Positions 34,501-49,500 of a DNA stretch of 64,000 nt are shown here, in pieces (within the stretch, counting starts at the first letter, position 1; every line of letters begins with the position of its first letter). The notes under the pieces are model-generated. The model was not told the origin of the DNA. It saw only the letters and a list, made by a program, of their open reading frames with translations, and did not search any database. Source of the DNA: Trichobilharzia regenti (lineage: Eukaryota > Platyhelminthes > Trematoda > Strigeidida > Schistosomatidae); assembly GCA_944472135.2 (NCBI GenBank), contig OX235263.1, positions 86,398,721 to 86,462,720 of the forward strand. Direction: 5' to 3'. A program made the translations under genes and the position numbers.

Positions 34501-37500
34501 AAGACAGGACTCCATGTGAACATAGACAAGACGGAGGTCATGAAAATAACCAACCAACAACAACAACAAGAGAAGAAACATCCAGCGCCAATCACCATCA
34601 ACGGGAGGGATTTGAAGGAGGTTACTTCATTCACTTATCTAGGGAACATTGTCTCAACTACAGGAAGTCGGAATGGACGAGGATTTCAAATCGAACGAGA
34701 ATCGGGAAGGCGAGAAACATATTCATCAACCTGAAATCAATCTGGAAATCTTCGTCACTCAGCATCAACAACAAAATTCGGCCGATGTTTCAATACAAAC
34801 GTCAAGTCAGTCAGTTCTTCTATACAGATCAGAAACTTGGCAGGCGGGTCAAAAAGAATATTTCCAACAGCCTGTTGCAGATCTTTATCAACAACAACTG
34901 TCTTTGCTCTATACTGAAGATCAGATGGCCGGGCCGGAAAGAATCACCAACAAGAAACAATGGGAACAAACAAAACAAGAACCAATCACCCAACAAATAT
35001 GCAGGAGAAAGTGGAGATGGATCGGACACTCGCTGGGGAGGCCGTTGGGTGGCATCGCGCGTCAGGCCAGTGCTCAAGTGGAACCCGAAAGGGAAGCAGC
35101 GAGTTGGTGGTCAGTGCAAGGGTGACATGGAGGAGATGGTGTGAAGAGGAGTTGAAAGAGTATGGACGAACATGGATGGATGCAGGTGAATATTACAGCA
35201 GAAGACAGAAGCAAGTGGAGACGTGCAGTTGAATTCCTATGTTCCACTAGGAACTCAAGGGAAAAATAGTAATAAATAATAATAATAAAACAAGAATCAC
35301 ACGTATTGTAGTAAAAATCTTGGAATATTGGGATAAGTGGAATTGAGACAACTAGTGTGTTAGACAGCAAGCAGGCGAATGTGTACATAGTAATCATGTA
35401 GAGAGAAAACAAGTGATCCACCGAGTAGACTCTTCACTATGAATTTATTATGAAGCTATGCAGTCGTATATACATATATATATATTTCTGAGATATAGTA
35501 TCCCATGACCCAATTTAAACAAAGGTGTGAATACATAAAATAATAATAATAGTATGAGATGAAATTTATATATTTATGATAATCGTTGTTAACTGTCAAG
35601 TGGGTCCCAATGGCTGAATGACCTACTATATCGACGTATATCCGGAAGGTTAAGAGTTTGAACTCCCGGGGTTACTCACTACTGAAGAGTCCCAAACTAG
35701 GAAAAAACAACTATCAAGTCCTCCCAGCTGGTTTCTCAGTGTTTCCCTAACCAATATCAGCGCATGATGAAGTCCTGTAACCAAGCAAATCATGGTGTTT
35801 TTCGAGATTTTGATTGTATTAAGTGTAAGGATGTGCAAGCATAGCTTATTTCTCTAATTGATGTCAACTCGTAATCAGCCCCGTAACCAATCACTTCGCT
35901 TCAAACCAACACCTGGTAGTATATATATATAGTAGTTCATAGAATATTTAGGTGCTGGAAATAGGTATATGATTATAGGGTTAGTAGGCAAAAACCAACG
36001 AAAAGTCGATGGCTCAACAAATATTTTGGAGAAAATGGAATACGCCACTGAGAGGGCCAGGAAATGACACCGCGCACCAGGCCCTCGGGTGGCATCAGAT
36101 GAGAAACGACTAGTGGGTCGTCAGTGCTATTGTGATGATGAGGAAATTAGACATTATGGGCAATCGTGCAGCTAGCCGGTTGAAGGGGGCGGCATAAAAT
36201 GGAAGAGAGCGGAGATGTGTTGTTGAAGCCCTATGTTCCACCTAGAACCTACGGGACTAATAGTTATAATAGTAGTAGGCAAATATAAGACATTACATAA
36301 CATGGTGTAAGATTTGATAAGATAGAGTTCAACTTTTCCAAAACCCTTCTGATTTAGAATGACAAATAGGGCAATTGGAATAAAACAGGAAACTGTTCAA
36401 AGTGATAGTTATAATAATAATAATTCATGGAAAATCCCCATTCAAACATTAATAGACAAAAGACCAGTAGTTCAGCGAAGGGTCTCTTTTCCCGGCAGAT
36501 TCAATTTCATAGCTGTACAATCATATATATATATATATATGGTTGTTTGGTATGTGTGTGTGGGCGTACATTAAATTTGACAAACGCAAATACAGTTAGT
36601 AAGTTCAGATGAATTGGATGTTGATATAAGAGGGTAGTAACAAAAGTGATGAGTTGTCACAAATGATTGTTAAAGAAGAGTTACGTAATAACGTGAATAG
36701 TTTGATGAAAGAGTTGTGCTCAAGGTGTACATGTAAACAAAATAACATGCAGAATTAGGCAAGAGTTTTAAGTAGTTAGAATAATAATAATAACAACTAT
36801 CATCGTAATAAGTGGGGATGCAATGTTGAATTCCATCTTGTCAAATTTAACACCATATTATGTAACATCTTATATTTGCCTACTAACCCTATAATTAATT
36901 ATACACCACCCTCCCAACATCTGTATATTCTATGAACTGTTTTATATATGACATGCTTTGTTTTATTACTTGATTACTAACTATGATCATAATCACAAAT
37001 ATTTTAATTACGTTCCGTTCTATTATTATTATTTTATGTATTCACACCTTTGCTTGAATTTCCTCGGGGGATAAACTTTCTAAGAATACCATATACATAG
37101 TTTGATAATATATTCGTTGGAATGGATCTCTTCACTGACCACTACGTTCCTAATAGTCTTTATATCAATAATACTAGTCACAGTGGAAGTATTTGTAGTA
37201 ACAATCATTGTAGCAGTAGTCTGGTGTGTCATACTCAATAGATTTATAAGTAGTATATAGATACAGATATAAATATACACATATTTTCTGCATGAATATC
37301 AAATAGTAGAGAGGTGAATTTCATAGAGAAGAGAAGAATTGAATGAGGCTTGTGAAAAAACACGGAAAATGTGAAAGGAGGTCAGAGAAGCTCAATATGA
37401 TAGACAAGGAAACATTACATTACAGAAGATCTATGGTAGACGTCTTTTCCTCATATTTGTGCATAGAGTTGGCAAATAATCTTGTCTTCTACCGTTACGG

Positions 37501-40500
37501 TAAATCTGATTGTTTCTTTGTTCATATTGGTCTAATTCTTTTTATTGATTAAGCTAAAGAACAGTGGCTACAACCAACAAATGTCAGTTAAATTCAGGGC
37601 TCTCTACTTAGATATAATGCTTATTATATATATATATATATATATATAACCCTAGGCCTATATATTTATCAGCTACCTATCACTTATCTGATTGGATGCC
37701 TCAAGGTCACCTCGGTAGGTCATTCTCTTTTGACCGTCAGATATGTCGCTTGAAAAATGAATATCAAATTTCTACTCATAAATAAATAAACAAATAAATA
37801 ATAAGAAACTACCTTCAGGTATATTTTACAGGCATTGTATAAGTGACCGTTACGAATACCCTGAAAAATCAATCTGATATATTTTTGAGTTTGATAACGG
37901 AATCACTGAAAACTAGGGAGTACTGAACAGCTGTTTTTGCCTGGTTCAGGATTCATCGTCACCCCCTGCCATTGTTTGAAACCAGAACCTTTTCGGTTAT
38001 AAGGTGAGCCGGTAGACCATTCAGCCACTGAAACCTCCTGACTCACTGGTTGGCCCATGAATTCTAACTTCTGCCACTTTGTGATTTTAGGGAGACTGGC
38101 ACCAGACAATTATCCTCACTCCCAACTTGGTGTACCCAAATGGTCATGACTTCTCAATGTAACTTCAGGCAAATTCATCCTCTAGTCAGTTACTAGCAGG
38201 CATCGGATATATTTTCAAGAGCAATTTTGTAGGCATTTGATTTATTTCACTTGGTGGTAGCGTAAAATACCACGAATTGGTGGAAATTAGAATTCACGAG
38301 GCATTGAGTCAGATTCCCGTTTGCTGAATGGTCTACCAGCTTGCCTTGTAACCTGCAGGTCCTGGATTGGAACCCCAGCGGCAGATGCATACTGATGATG
38401 AATCCCAAACTAGGACGAAAGAGTTATCCAGTGTTTCCAGCTATTTTTGTTAATGGCTCTCAAACTGATATCAATCCGTAGTCAAACTTAAAATACACCA
38501 AATCTCTATAAGCAAACTCTCGAAAGTTCGATTTCTGTTGGTACAGAATACATTAATTTAAGAAAAATTACAAACGGCTTTTGTCTAGGTGAAGATGTAG
38601 TGATACACTGAAAGGCATTTAATTCAACAGCGAAATATTGATATTTAATTCCAGGTTGTACTACTTACAACCTCAGAAATAAGTAGTACCCAGTAGGATA
38701 CGGTTTTGCCTGAAAAGTAATAATAGATTTTATTTAATAGGCAAGAAACGCCATAGTAGAAGCGATAGTTAGAAGACTATCATGTTGAGGGTCAAGAATC
38801 AAATAAAATTCCTTGGGATTGTATTTGTTTGTACCAATCTTAGTCCTTTCACTGACCTGAAATTCAACCTCTTTGTTGTATGACCTATTTTATTAGTGAT
38901 TTGATTTTTATCCTCCCACATTGTCTATTAACTGCAAAAAGCTTATTTAAGTACCAGGCCTGCAGGAATTCTCTGGAGTTCTGTTTGTCTCCTATCACTA
39001 AGATTTTCCCATTGTTCCAGTTGAATTGGTGTCAATAGTTGTTCACATGAATTCATATGAAGAAATGAATGTACATCAGGTCTTTTGTGTTCTGTCTGTC
39101 TGTCTGTTTTCGACATAGAACTTTGCACCAATGTTCGGCAGTTCAAGTCGCTACACTCCCTCAATGTAGCACACAAAGCAAAAGAAGAAAGTAGAAGAAA
39201 TGCATAATAGAGACAGTAAACAGAGGTGTGAGACAAAGGAATAGTAATAACAAAGAACAATATAGTTTCATTGGAAATCATAAGTCAAAAGGAGTGGATG
39301 CATCTGCGCCAGCCATCATTGAGAACGATCACTTTGAGCAATATCATCAATTGTTTCCAACCATTAGTTTTTACCGTCCCGAGGACCCCAACCAGGAAGT
39401 CTACACATCCCTACGTGGCTGGATGGCTTAAACTAACTTTTGTAGATTTCACTGACTGGTGCCATATTTTGGTTTGACCACCACTAGCTCTTTTCCAGCC
39501 TGACCCTATGTCAGCTAACATTGCCCTTCGGTCGAGGAAGGCGATGACTAGGCATACGTAACACATATCCTAACCATCTCAGTCGATGTAATTTCACGGC
39601 CTCGTCGATTGATTTCCCCTCCTTACCTTGCACTCGATACCTAATCTCAATATTGCTCACTTTATTATACCAATTCACATGGGAGATAGAACGCAGGCAC
39701 CCACGATCAAAGACAGCTAATCTTTTCATGTCTTCCACTCTCAATGGCCAGGTCTCACAGCCATAAAGGAGGACGGAGCGAACTGTGTTCTAGTTTGTTA
39801 TCATGAAGGTGAAGAGGAAAAAGAACTCCTCAGTTTTATTTTCTTTCAATGTTGAGTCTTTTGTTTGTCTAAGTTAATTTTATGTGTCTGGTCGATTGAT
39901 TTGGACTGATACTGGATTGAAATATTCAGTCTGTGTTGACGCATACTGGCTCCTAATATGGATGCTTCAACGATGTTTTATTGTGAAGATGATGTTATTT
40001 GGTGCATGATGACAACCAGGTAGAATCCAGAATCCTGTTTGTGACTAGTTAGCTAAATATATTTGTATGTCGAGTAAGTGATGACGTGATGCTGAGTCTT
40101 GAAGTTTCACTCAAAGTGTCATGAACGAATTCTAACTTCTGGAAATTCACGGTACAATGCTACTTCTATCCAGATTCACTTTTATTCTGTTTCCTATTTT
40201 AATGAACTTAAGTTTCCATGCATATTCAGCTAATGAGTCCAAAGACAAGCGGAATATTCTCCTTTATTATATATTGTAAATCAAGTGGCCTGCTTAAAAC
40301 AAGGGCCGCCGAAAACCTTCATCAGCATGTTGCATATAATTCGGCTTGTTCACTTTGTTTCAATCGAATAAAATATAACCTCTTATAGCAGTATTTACAT
40401 TCGTGAGTATTTAAAATGTTTAAAATCTACCAATTCTCGAGGATCTAGCGAACTTGAGAAATGGCCTAATCTTGGGTGGCAGTGTATTCCTGAGTTTGAT

Positions 40501-43500
40501 TGTCCTGGATTGTCAAAATGTACTCGTAAACTTTCTGTATACTTGGCATTCAACAAAATGTTGTGCATTTCTCAAAGAAGACAAAGAATAGATATCCTAA
40601 TGGTGGACTGGTTTGCGCTTTAGGTCAAACAACACGCTGTATCACGCAATCTGTTGTCATTAAGTCTTTTATTTGAAGTTATTGGACGAAGGGAAAATAT
40701 TATACAATAAATTCAGTTGGAAATTTTGTACATTTTTATAAACACTTGTAAAAATTATATTTGTAAAATCTCAGAGAAATGGAAATGAGTAATCCTGACG
40801 TTCCTTACATTTGATAAACTGTATTGTATGAGCTTCGATCAATATTTGATCTCGGACTTACAAATATTAGTCTATTTTTGTTAAACACTTGTGCGTCGGT
40901 GGCACAGTGGTTAGGACTCTCGCCGACCATGCACACTGTCCGAGGTTCGAGCCCCTGCCAACGCATACCTGATATCTCTGGTCGGCCTGCAAAATTTGGG
41001 CTACCGATATTCATGCTGAAAATTCCATACTTTTACCAAAAATACATTGTGGAATCAAGCTGTAATCAAAGATAAAGATAAGATCAACAGAGTGTACTTT
41101 TTAATAAGGTTATAGGTTTCCAGAACGTAGATATCACTAATTTTCTGGAATAATTTCAGCGCCTAATCAGATTGAATCATAACAAATTATTTAAAATAAT
41201 CCCAGCATGTTTAAGAAAAAATCAAAACAAGATTTTTCTGAATGTTTCATTGTGTAAGCCACAGCTTCTTCAGCAGAATTCAAGAGCGTATTTCCTATCA
41301 GAAGTTTAGTGATTACATTCGACTAGGAGTTCATGGTCGTAGATAACTGAATATGCAAAATACATATGTGTATATGCGGTGTACAATGGTGTGCGTATGG
41401 GTAAACAGTTGTAAAACATTTGTTAGCCTCTCCAAAAGTAGACTAATATTTATTGAATTGAATTTTTGATTTTCCCATCGATTGATTGGACCGAAGTGCT
41501 CGGTCTCAGGTTGACATGTCAGTTTCTTGTGCAGATGCTTCGACGATGTCTGGGTATTTAATTAGTATGCAATTGGTGGATGGTGGCTAGCAGTGGAATC
41601 CAGAGGTGGCTCTCGTGGCCAAGTGGTCTAGTGGATAACGCTTTGGCGTTTGAAACTATGGGTACTGGGTTCGGGCCTCATTGGGAACATCATCACTCAC
41701 TGAGAAATGCAGGTACATCCAGCTGACGAGTCCCAAATAGGACGAAATGCGCTTTATTCTGGATTCCACTGCTAGCCACCACCCACCAATTGTAGACTAA
41801 TATTTGTAGGTCTGAGGTCAAATTTTGATCAGAGCTCATACAATTTTGTTTAAAATCATTAGTTCCCTTTATGAATTTAGACAAAGCAGTAAGAATACGT
41901 AATTCATCTGAATTGTGTAATGTTGTATTTGCGCAACACATTTCGAACAATCTGATCACATACGGACTTGTCATAGGAATATATATGAGATTAATGAAGA
42001 GTTAAGAGCTGAGGAAATAGACTTAGGTCAAGTTAAAAGGTCAAAATAACAATCAAGAACACTAAACCAAATAACAGAGGTAATAGCACATCTGCTATGG
42101 TATCAAAACAAAGTTTCCCAAGGAAGGTTTAGAGTGATGACAAATTGTTTCTAAACGCATGAAGGTGGTATGAACTTTCTAATTGCTAGGGCTTCCACAA
42201 ACTTTAGGATACGCTCAAAACACGTTTTATAGATAGGTTTAAAAGATCTGTTAACGTCAATTTTATGTCCTATCTCTATAGTATGTTTCGCAATATAGTA
42301 TCCAGGTCTCCTGTTCTCACTATTAATGGCTTCTCAAGATTCCATTTGCTTCTGGAGCCACCCTTTATTTGCATAGATAGATGAGTCCTTCCTATGTATG
42401 TGTGTCCACACGTACATTCAAATTGGTAAATACAGTGGGATGTGATATTTTTCGCATGTTCAAAGGGCTTAGATGGATATATTGACTTCCCATTCTCAAT
42501 TATTATCATATTAGCTGCCTAGAAAGTCTTTTTAACACCAGCGTTCAGTCTTTGTCTAGTTATCAAGCTGCTATGATGCCTCATATAGGTTAGCTTGGTG
42601 TACATGTCTTTCTTAGGGGCGAATCGGAGAGTGGTCTTGGTGTTCTGACTACTTTATATCTCCTGATGAACTTGTCTGGATGATTGTTATCAACCAGAGT
42701 TTGTGACAACTTTCTTTCTTCCTCATCATATGTGTCTTCAGTGCATATTCGTTTGATTCTACTGAAGAGGCACCTTACTAAGGCTCTTTTGTACCGAACA
42801 GAGTAGAAATTGTGATAATTAAGATACCGTCCTGTCTGAGTAGATCGTTTTATTAACTCCTCGAGCTGTCGACTAAGCAATATGTCTAGGAAAGGTAAAC
42901 AATTATCTTTCTCTTCTACAGACGTAAGTGATATGCTATTCTGAACTTTATTCATTCGATTTAAAATTGAGGTGGGAGAACAAGGCTTATCACTTATGAA
43001 TACAATGTCGTCTACATACCTTCTATAAAGTGGCACATTTTCGATTAAATCCTCCGATAAACTCTCAATGCACGATATGTAGATATCTGTTAAAAGGGGC
43101 CCTAACGGATCTTCCATAGCAACACCATCAACTGACGGAAACAATCGTCTTCAGATGTAAACCTAACATTGCTAGTACATAGAAGTAATAAATACCTTAA
43201 ATAAGATATAGGGAACTGGATGATTAAATGATGTGTGGAAACGTAATCACACAAAATGTCAATTATTTTAAGCGAAGGTATATTGGTGAATGAAGAGTTT
43301 ACATCAAAAGAACAGATATTTTTAATGACTCATATTATTAGACAAAGTTTTCAAAAACAAGCCATGTCCTTTTCACATATAAACCTCTGTTATGGTAATT
43401 TCAATTAAATTCCCTGCAGAAGTTCAGACCAGATTGCTGAACGTAGGAAACGTTGGAATAACTGTACGTCAGTGGCACAGCGGTTAGGACTCTCGCCGAC

Positions 43501-46500
43501 CATGCACATGGTCTGGGGTTCTATCTCCTGTCGACTCACACCTGATACCAATGGTCAGTCTGCTAAATTTTGTCTACCAATATCACATACTGAAAATTCC
43601 ACACTTGTACCAAAAGTGCTATGTGGAGTCAAGCTATAATCAAAAAAAGTTTCAATTTCTCTGAGATTGTAGAAAAATATTCAAATTTTACATATATCTA
43701 CTTCCCACTCAGCACCCAATTATTCTGGAACTATTCTATCAAATCTTGATCACAGTTCATATGAATTATATAAACATCGTTCAGAATAAAGCTATTATTT
43801 TGATTGGACACTAGTAACTAGTGGGATGTGTCTAGTCATTTCTTTGACGCAGACTGAATTCTATCAGCCAGGTTTGCAATTTGGCCACCATTCTAGGTAG
43901 TTCGCCATCATGGTGCACATTGATTTGATGACATTAGATGATTGGAGGAAATCGGAGGGAAGCCTTGTCAGGACCTAGGTTTCGTGCTAGTTGGCACTCA
44001 CTAGTCAGCAACCTTGAAGGAACTCACGTCCATCCTGAGATTGGAACCCACGTCACCCAGTACTGCCTGTAATCAGAGACGTAACCACTCTGAGCTATCC
44101 GGGCGCACAATTGACCTCCTGTAGGGCTGTAGCGGATACTTTGCATACCTGACTGATAGAATTCAGTCTACACCTAACAAAGGACTAGGGACATCACACT
44201 AGTTACTAGTTTCCAACCAAAATACCCACTACAGTACTATAGGAGGTCAATCGTGAGCCAGAATAGCTCACTGGTAAGGTCTCTGAATGCAGCACTGGGT
44301 GACGGAGGTTCGAATCTCAGAAGGGACATGAGTTCCTTGAAGGTTTCAGATACGCCTTGCTGACTAGTAAGTGCCAACTAGCGCGCAAGCTAGGTCCTGG
44401 AAAAGCTTCCTGCCGATCGCCTCTAACCATCTAATATAAAGTTATTATTATTTTTATTATAAATAACATAGATATGCCCTTAAAATACGTTCATTATGAA
44501 AGTAGTTTTTTCAAATTTTCTTTTTTTTCTCCTTCTATTTTTCAGCGCTGATCATATAAATTCAGGTTTTTTAGAAGGTATCTACGTTTTAGTGCATAGT
44601 TCTGGTAAAGTTACCTGGTCAATACCAGTCCAGTTGAAAACCTCATGTAAAGTTGATATCACATTATTTCCATTTGATTATCAAAATTGTGAAATACAAT
44701 TTGGTTCATGGATCTACCAATCTGATTGGATTGAATATCAATTTGAAAGTCAATCGTTACATGAGAATTTAACAACATCATATAGAATGAATCATTCTGA
44801 TGAAGAATTCGACAGCGATAAAGTCAATAATAATAATAACAATCATGGGATGGTATTATCGATGAAGATTACCTGACTAAGCATGCTTAGATACCTCTTC
44901 TTATTGGGATAGTTCTGATTGGATGCTTTTACATGCTTCATTAGCTTACACTTATCGTTCAACGGATTCACTGACTGTATGGAAACCGACAACAACAACA
45001 GCAACACCAACACCACCAACAATCTTCGATAGTGAACAAATTTCAAACAAAATTGAAACATTGAAACATACTAAACAAACTGATTTAGTGTTGAAATTAT
45101 ATTTACAAAGAAGAAGTTTTTTCTATATATGGAATATTGTTGTACCGTGTATTCTACTCACCATGTTAACACTGGTCACTTTTTGGACACCAGTTGTTTC
45201 AGGTGAAAAAGTTACCCTTGATTGTCAGTATTTTTAGCATTTTCTATGTTTATGATGTTGATAGCTGAACGTGTACCACCGACAGCGAAAAGTATTCCAC
45301 TTATAGGTAAGTAATCATTTCATTTTATTCTTGGTTGTGTGATTTATTTAGAAAGGGTTTGTTATTTATGGCGGTTATTTTCCCATGATAGTTTTATTGT
45401 TTGAATTTAAATGAGGAAAGAATTTTTTATTGGTATCGCAGATTTGACTGATAGGAATCAGTATTAGTTTGTTTATAAGATATACCACACAGTGACTCCA
45501 ACAGTATTATTTACTGGATGACACAGTTTTGAACAAAATGCATTGTTCATAATCATTTCATCATCAGTTATAATCACACGACTTCGAAACCTGAGTTTTA
45601 TAGTTTTCTTTCTTCCCCCTATTTGTCGTCGTTGGGTTAGTAGATGACACATTCACTGTACTTAGAACACAGGATATAGGTAGATTTTTCAAACATAAAA
45701 TTAGCTGAAAGTTGGAGGCAATGCAATTCACTTATAAAGTGGAAAGTCAGGAAGGGGAGCTTCCTATGTTGGATTGTAGCGTAAAAAGTAGAGAAGATGG
45801 GAAGTTAAACACTAGTGTTTACACGAAACTCACACATTCAGACAGATATTTGGACTTCCAGTCATCCCATCCTAAGTCAGTAAAATTAGGATTAGTAAAA
45901 TGTTTACATAATAGGGCACAAAAACTAAGTAATACAAAGGGAAATCTAAGACATGTTGAGAGACATATCAGAGATGCCTTGAAACTTAATAATTACCTGA
46001 TAAATTAGTCAGAAAGTATGTAGGGAAATGTAAAAATAAATAAATAATGATAGTGTGGTGAGAGCAGGCTGCTAGCCAATTGGTAGACATTAGTCTACGT
46101 CAATGTCTAGGTCACTAATATTAGCCGTGAGAAAATATGAACAGGCTGATTCAACAACCAATCACAGCAGACTTGAACGTGGGCAAACATGATTCGCAGA
46201 TAGATGGCTCGACTTTCCGAGGAACTCGAAAACAACCAATCAGAAGACTGCGTTTGTCTACTTGAATAAGTTATAATAATGTCCATGAGATATATATAAA
46301 TACGTGTTGATTTCCGTAAAAAAGTGATCTGTTGCCTGGCCCTTGTCTTTTGTTGTTACAATAGTAGTTATAGTGATAAAAATAATAATAATAATAATGG
46401 TAATATAAATGACGACATGCACGTCAAATATGCGCAAGACAACACCAACATTAAGGAATCTAAATCATCAGTAGTAATTCCATAGAAGGAAGGAACTTGG

Positions 46501-49500
46501 AGACCTTACTCAGAATTCTTAAGAAGGCAGGAATAAAAGTGGCTGGCATTCAACCCAACCACAAACTCTATTAGAAACAAGCGTTGTCGGTTAAATGGCG
46601 AATCCTGTGGCGCCTTTAAAACAAAGGAATCTAGTTTATCTAGTTCTAGTTTATCTAGTGCCCTGCCGAAATGATTGTCAGATCAAATATATAGGTCAGA
46701 CTAGTAAAACATGGGCAGTCAGACTAGCAAAAAATAAAAGCCTAGCAAAATCTAGATTGGTTGACCTGAATAAGATAAGAAATTTAGAGAATAGTTCAGC
46801 TATAGCACTCAGTACACGCAATTACACACAACCATACAATAGGATGGGATAGGATGACAGTTTTAAAATCTAATGTCACAGGGTGGAGGGAGCGATTGAT
46901 AACAGAAACTCTGTTTATCGAATCAACTGCAAATACGTATAATAAGAATGATTCAACACCTGTCCCAGACATCTGGTGTTGTCAAGCATCACACATCACA
47001 CTTTGTCGCTGAGGAGTGCCAGAAAGGACGATATCTAGGTCCAAGGCTTCCTACTGATTTTCTCCCAAAAGCTAACTGAAGGTTTAACTCCATTATGGAT
47101 AAGATTTATCAAAATAAAATCTTATCCATAATGAAGTTATACCGTACCACAGTGCCCAAGTTTTATACTTATAATTGAAGGTTTATTGAAAATTTGAATT
47201 TGTAGGCACACCGTTTATTTTTTTACGAGTTGATCACAGATTGATATCAGTAAGAGAACCGTTCAAAACCAGGAGTACTTGGCAGCTATTTCATCCTAAA
47301 TTGGGAACCATCGGGTTCGAACGCCAGCGGGTGCATACTGCCGATGATTCCCAAACAGCTGTCGAGTACCCCTGGTTTTCAATGGTTCTCTTACTGATAT
47401 CAATCCGTATCAACTCGTTAAAATAAAACTAACCCTTACAAAGCAAACTATAGAAAATACCGTTTATTGTTAATATAGATTTCATCATCAGAAGCCATCA
47501 TTAGGACTATGTTTGAAACCCCAGTATAGAAGAACTCGGTAGTGTCCACCGGTGACATCAGTCACCGTAGCTGTGGTCGATCTGAAAACAAGGACTAAAC
47601 ATCTATCCAGCCCTCAATGAATTTCAATACCTCTATAACTGATGTTTATTTGTGGAAAATCTTTTACTTATCTTAATGTCTATACAAGATAGCTCGATAT
47701 TATTGACACTGTGTGACAGTAAATTTTGTTTTCATTCTAATAACCCACTTGTTAACAAAAGTGAATTTCTTAAAATCCGGACTGCTACCATACAGCTGAT
47801 AGTTAGAGACAAATTAGCACTTACTAATTGGAGACATTATGTTACTTTACTGGGTTTTGTGAAAATATGATTTATGACAAGTTGAACCCCATCATAACTT
47901 TATATTAACTAGAGAGACCTACTGAGAAGCCAGGAAAATTGGACACTTGGTATTTTTGTCGTAGTATGTGCGTCGGTGGCACAGAGGTTAAGACGCTCGC
48001 CGACCATGCACATGGTCCGGGGTTCGAGCCCCGGCCGGGGCACACCTTTACCTCACTAAGCCAGTAATGAGGCTGGTAAGGAGGAAAGGTTGGGCATGAA
48101 GCTAGCAACCCCATCCTGTAAAAATCAACACTGCTACGGAATCTTCAAGCCTATAGCTTGGAACCCTATGTTCCACTGAGAACGTGAAGGAAAAAAAAGA
48201 GACTTTCCAAAAGACGCGCATTTATAAACCAAAATTGGTGTCTCTTCTAGGATTTTTGTCATGCTAAATAAGGGGTGAACAAACTACAATTCAGCCAGTG
48301 CGTTAAAATCTGACACGTTACGACTCCTCATTCCTGCCAATTCGCGGTGCACCGAAACTACTGCCGATACATGACGTTTTCAACAAAGAATTACTTAGCT
48401 GTTTTCTTAAATCAACCCAACTAACATAAGAATTTATGCCATTCTAAAAAATAAAGCACAGATGTCTAATATTTGGTTGATTGAAAAGACGTCGATTCCT
48501 TGACTGATAGTAAAAGTATTATTTGGTTGATTGTAGTTAACAGTGGAATCCCAGTGTAAGTTTCGTCCTGTCTAGACTCGTCAACCAGTTTTATTTGTAT
48601 CCCAGTGAGTGAGTGAGTGATAGTGTGTTTTTGATACATGGACTCGAACCTATCACCTATATTAGCAAACACCAAAGCGTTATCCAGCAGGCTGCAGAAA
48701 CCACTTTATGTTTTTTATTTTGATTACAGTTTAACTCCACACCGAATTTTTGGTACAGGTATGGAATTTTCAGCATGTGATATCGGTGGCCAAAATTTTT
48801 CAGGCCGACCACAGATATCAGGTGTGTGTCGGCAGGGGGTCGAACCCTGGACCATTTGCACGGTCGGCGAGAGTCCTAACCAATGTGCCACCGACTCACT
48901 TCTTGTGTATAGGGTGTCAGCTATTATCTCTTAGATTAAAACTTGATTATATGAAGTTCTATAAACTTCATGTTTATCAAATACTGTTGATAGAGAATTA
49001 CCATCAACTGTTATTTTTGTTCCTTCACGTTCTGAGTGGAACATAGGGCTTCAAGTTTGAATTTTGAATTTTCGATTGAAGTGGGCGGGGTTTCTAGCCT
49101 CATGTCCAACCTTCAGTCTTTTACTGGCCCTACTACCGACTTAGCCAAATCTAAGAGTATGTCGGAGGCGGATCGAATCCTGGACAACGTGGGTAATTGG
49201 TGAGCGTCCTAAAGTTGAACCACTGTAAAAGCTTTGGTCAGATTCTTGTTCAAGTATCTACTTTATATGGATTGTATTGAAGTACAATTCAAGGACTTAC
49301 CATTTTCTCCTTTTTTATCATCCATGTACACCAATTAAGAATCTGAAACCGAGAATAGACCGTTCTCTTTTTCGATTGTTGAATTACTGTTCTCGCCTCC
49401 TCTCTGTCATAGTAGAAGCTATTAGATGCGGTAGGTCATTCAATAAATGGGCAGTCCAGAGTCTTGTTACTGTCTAAAGTGTTTTTCAAAGTTCATCAGA

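Noticed and set aside
44823..44912. Small intron in exon 4 to bypass the first two frame breaks
   Set aside because: Donor GTCAAT is weak, no acceptor gives the needed phase, and it would not explain the third break inside TM2.
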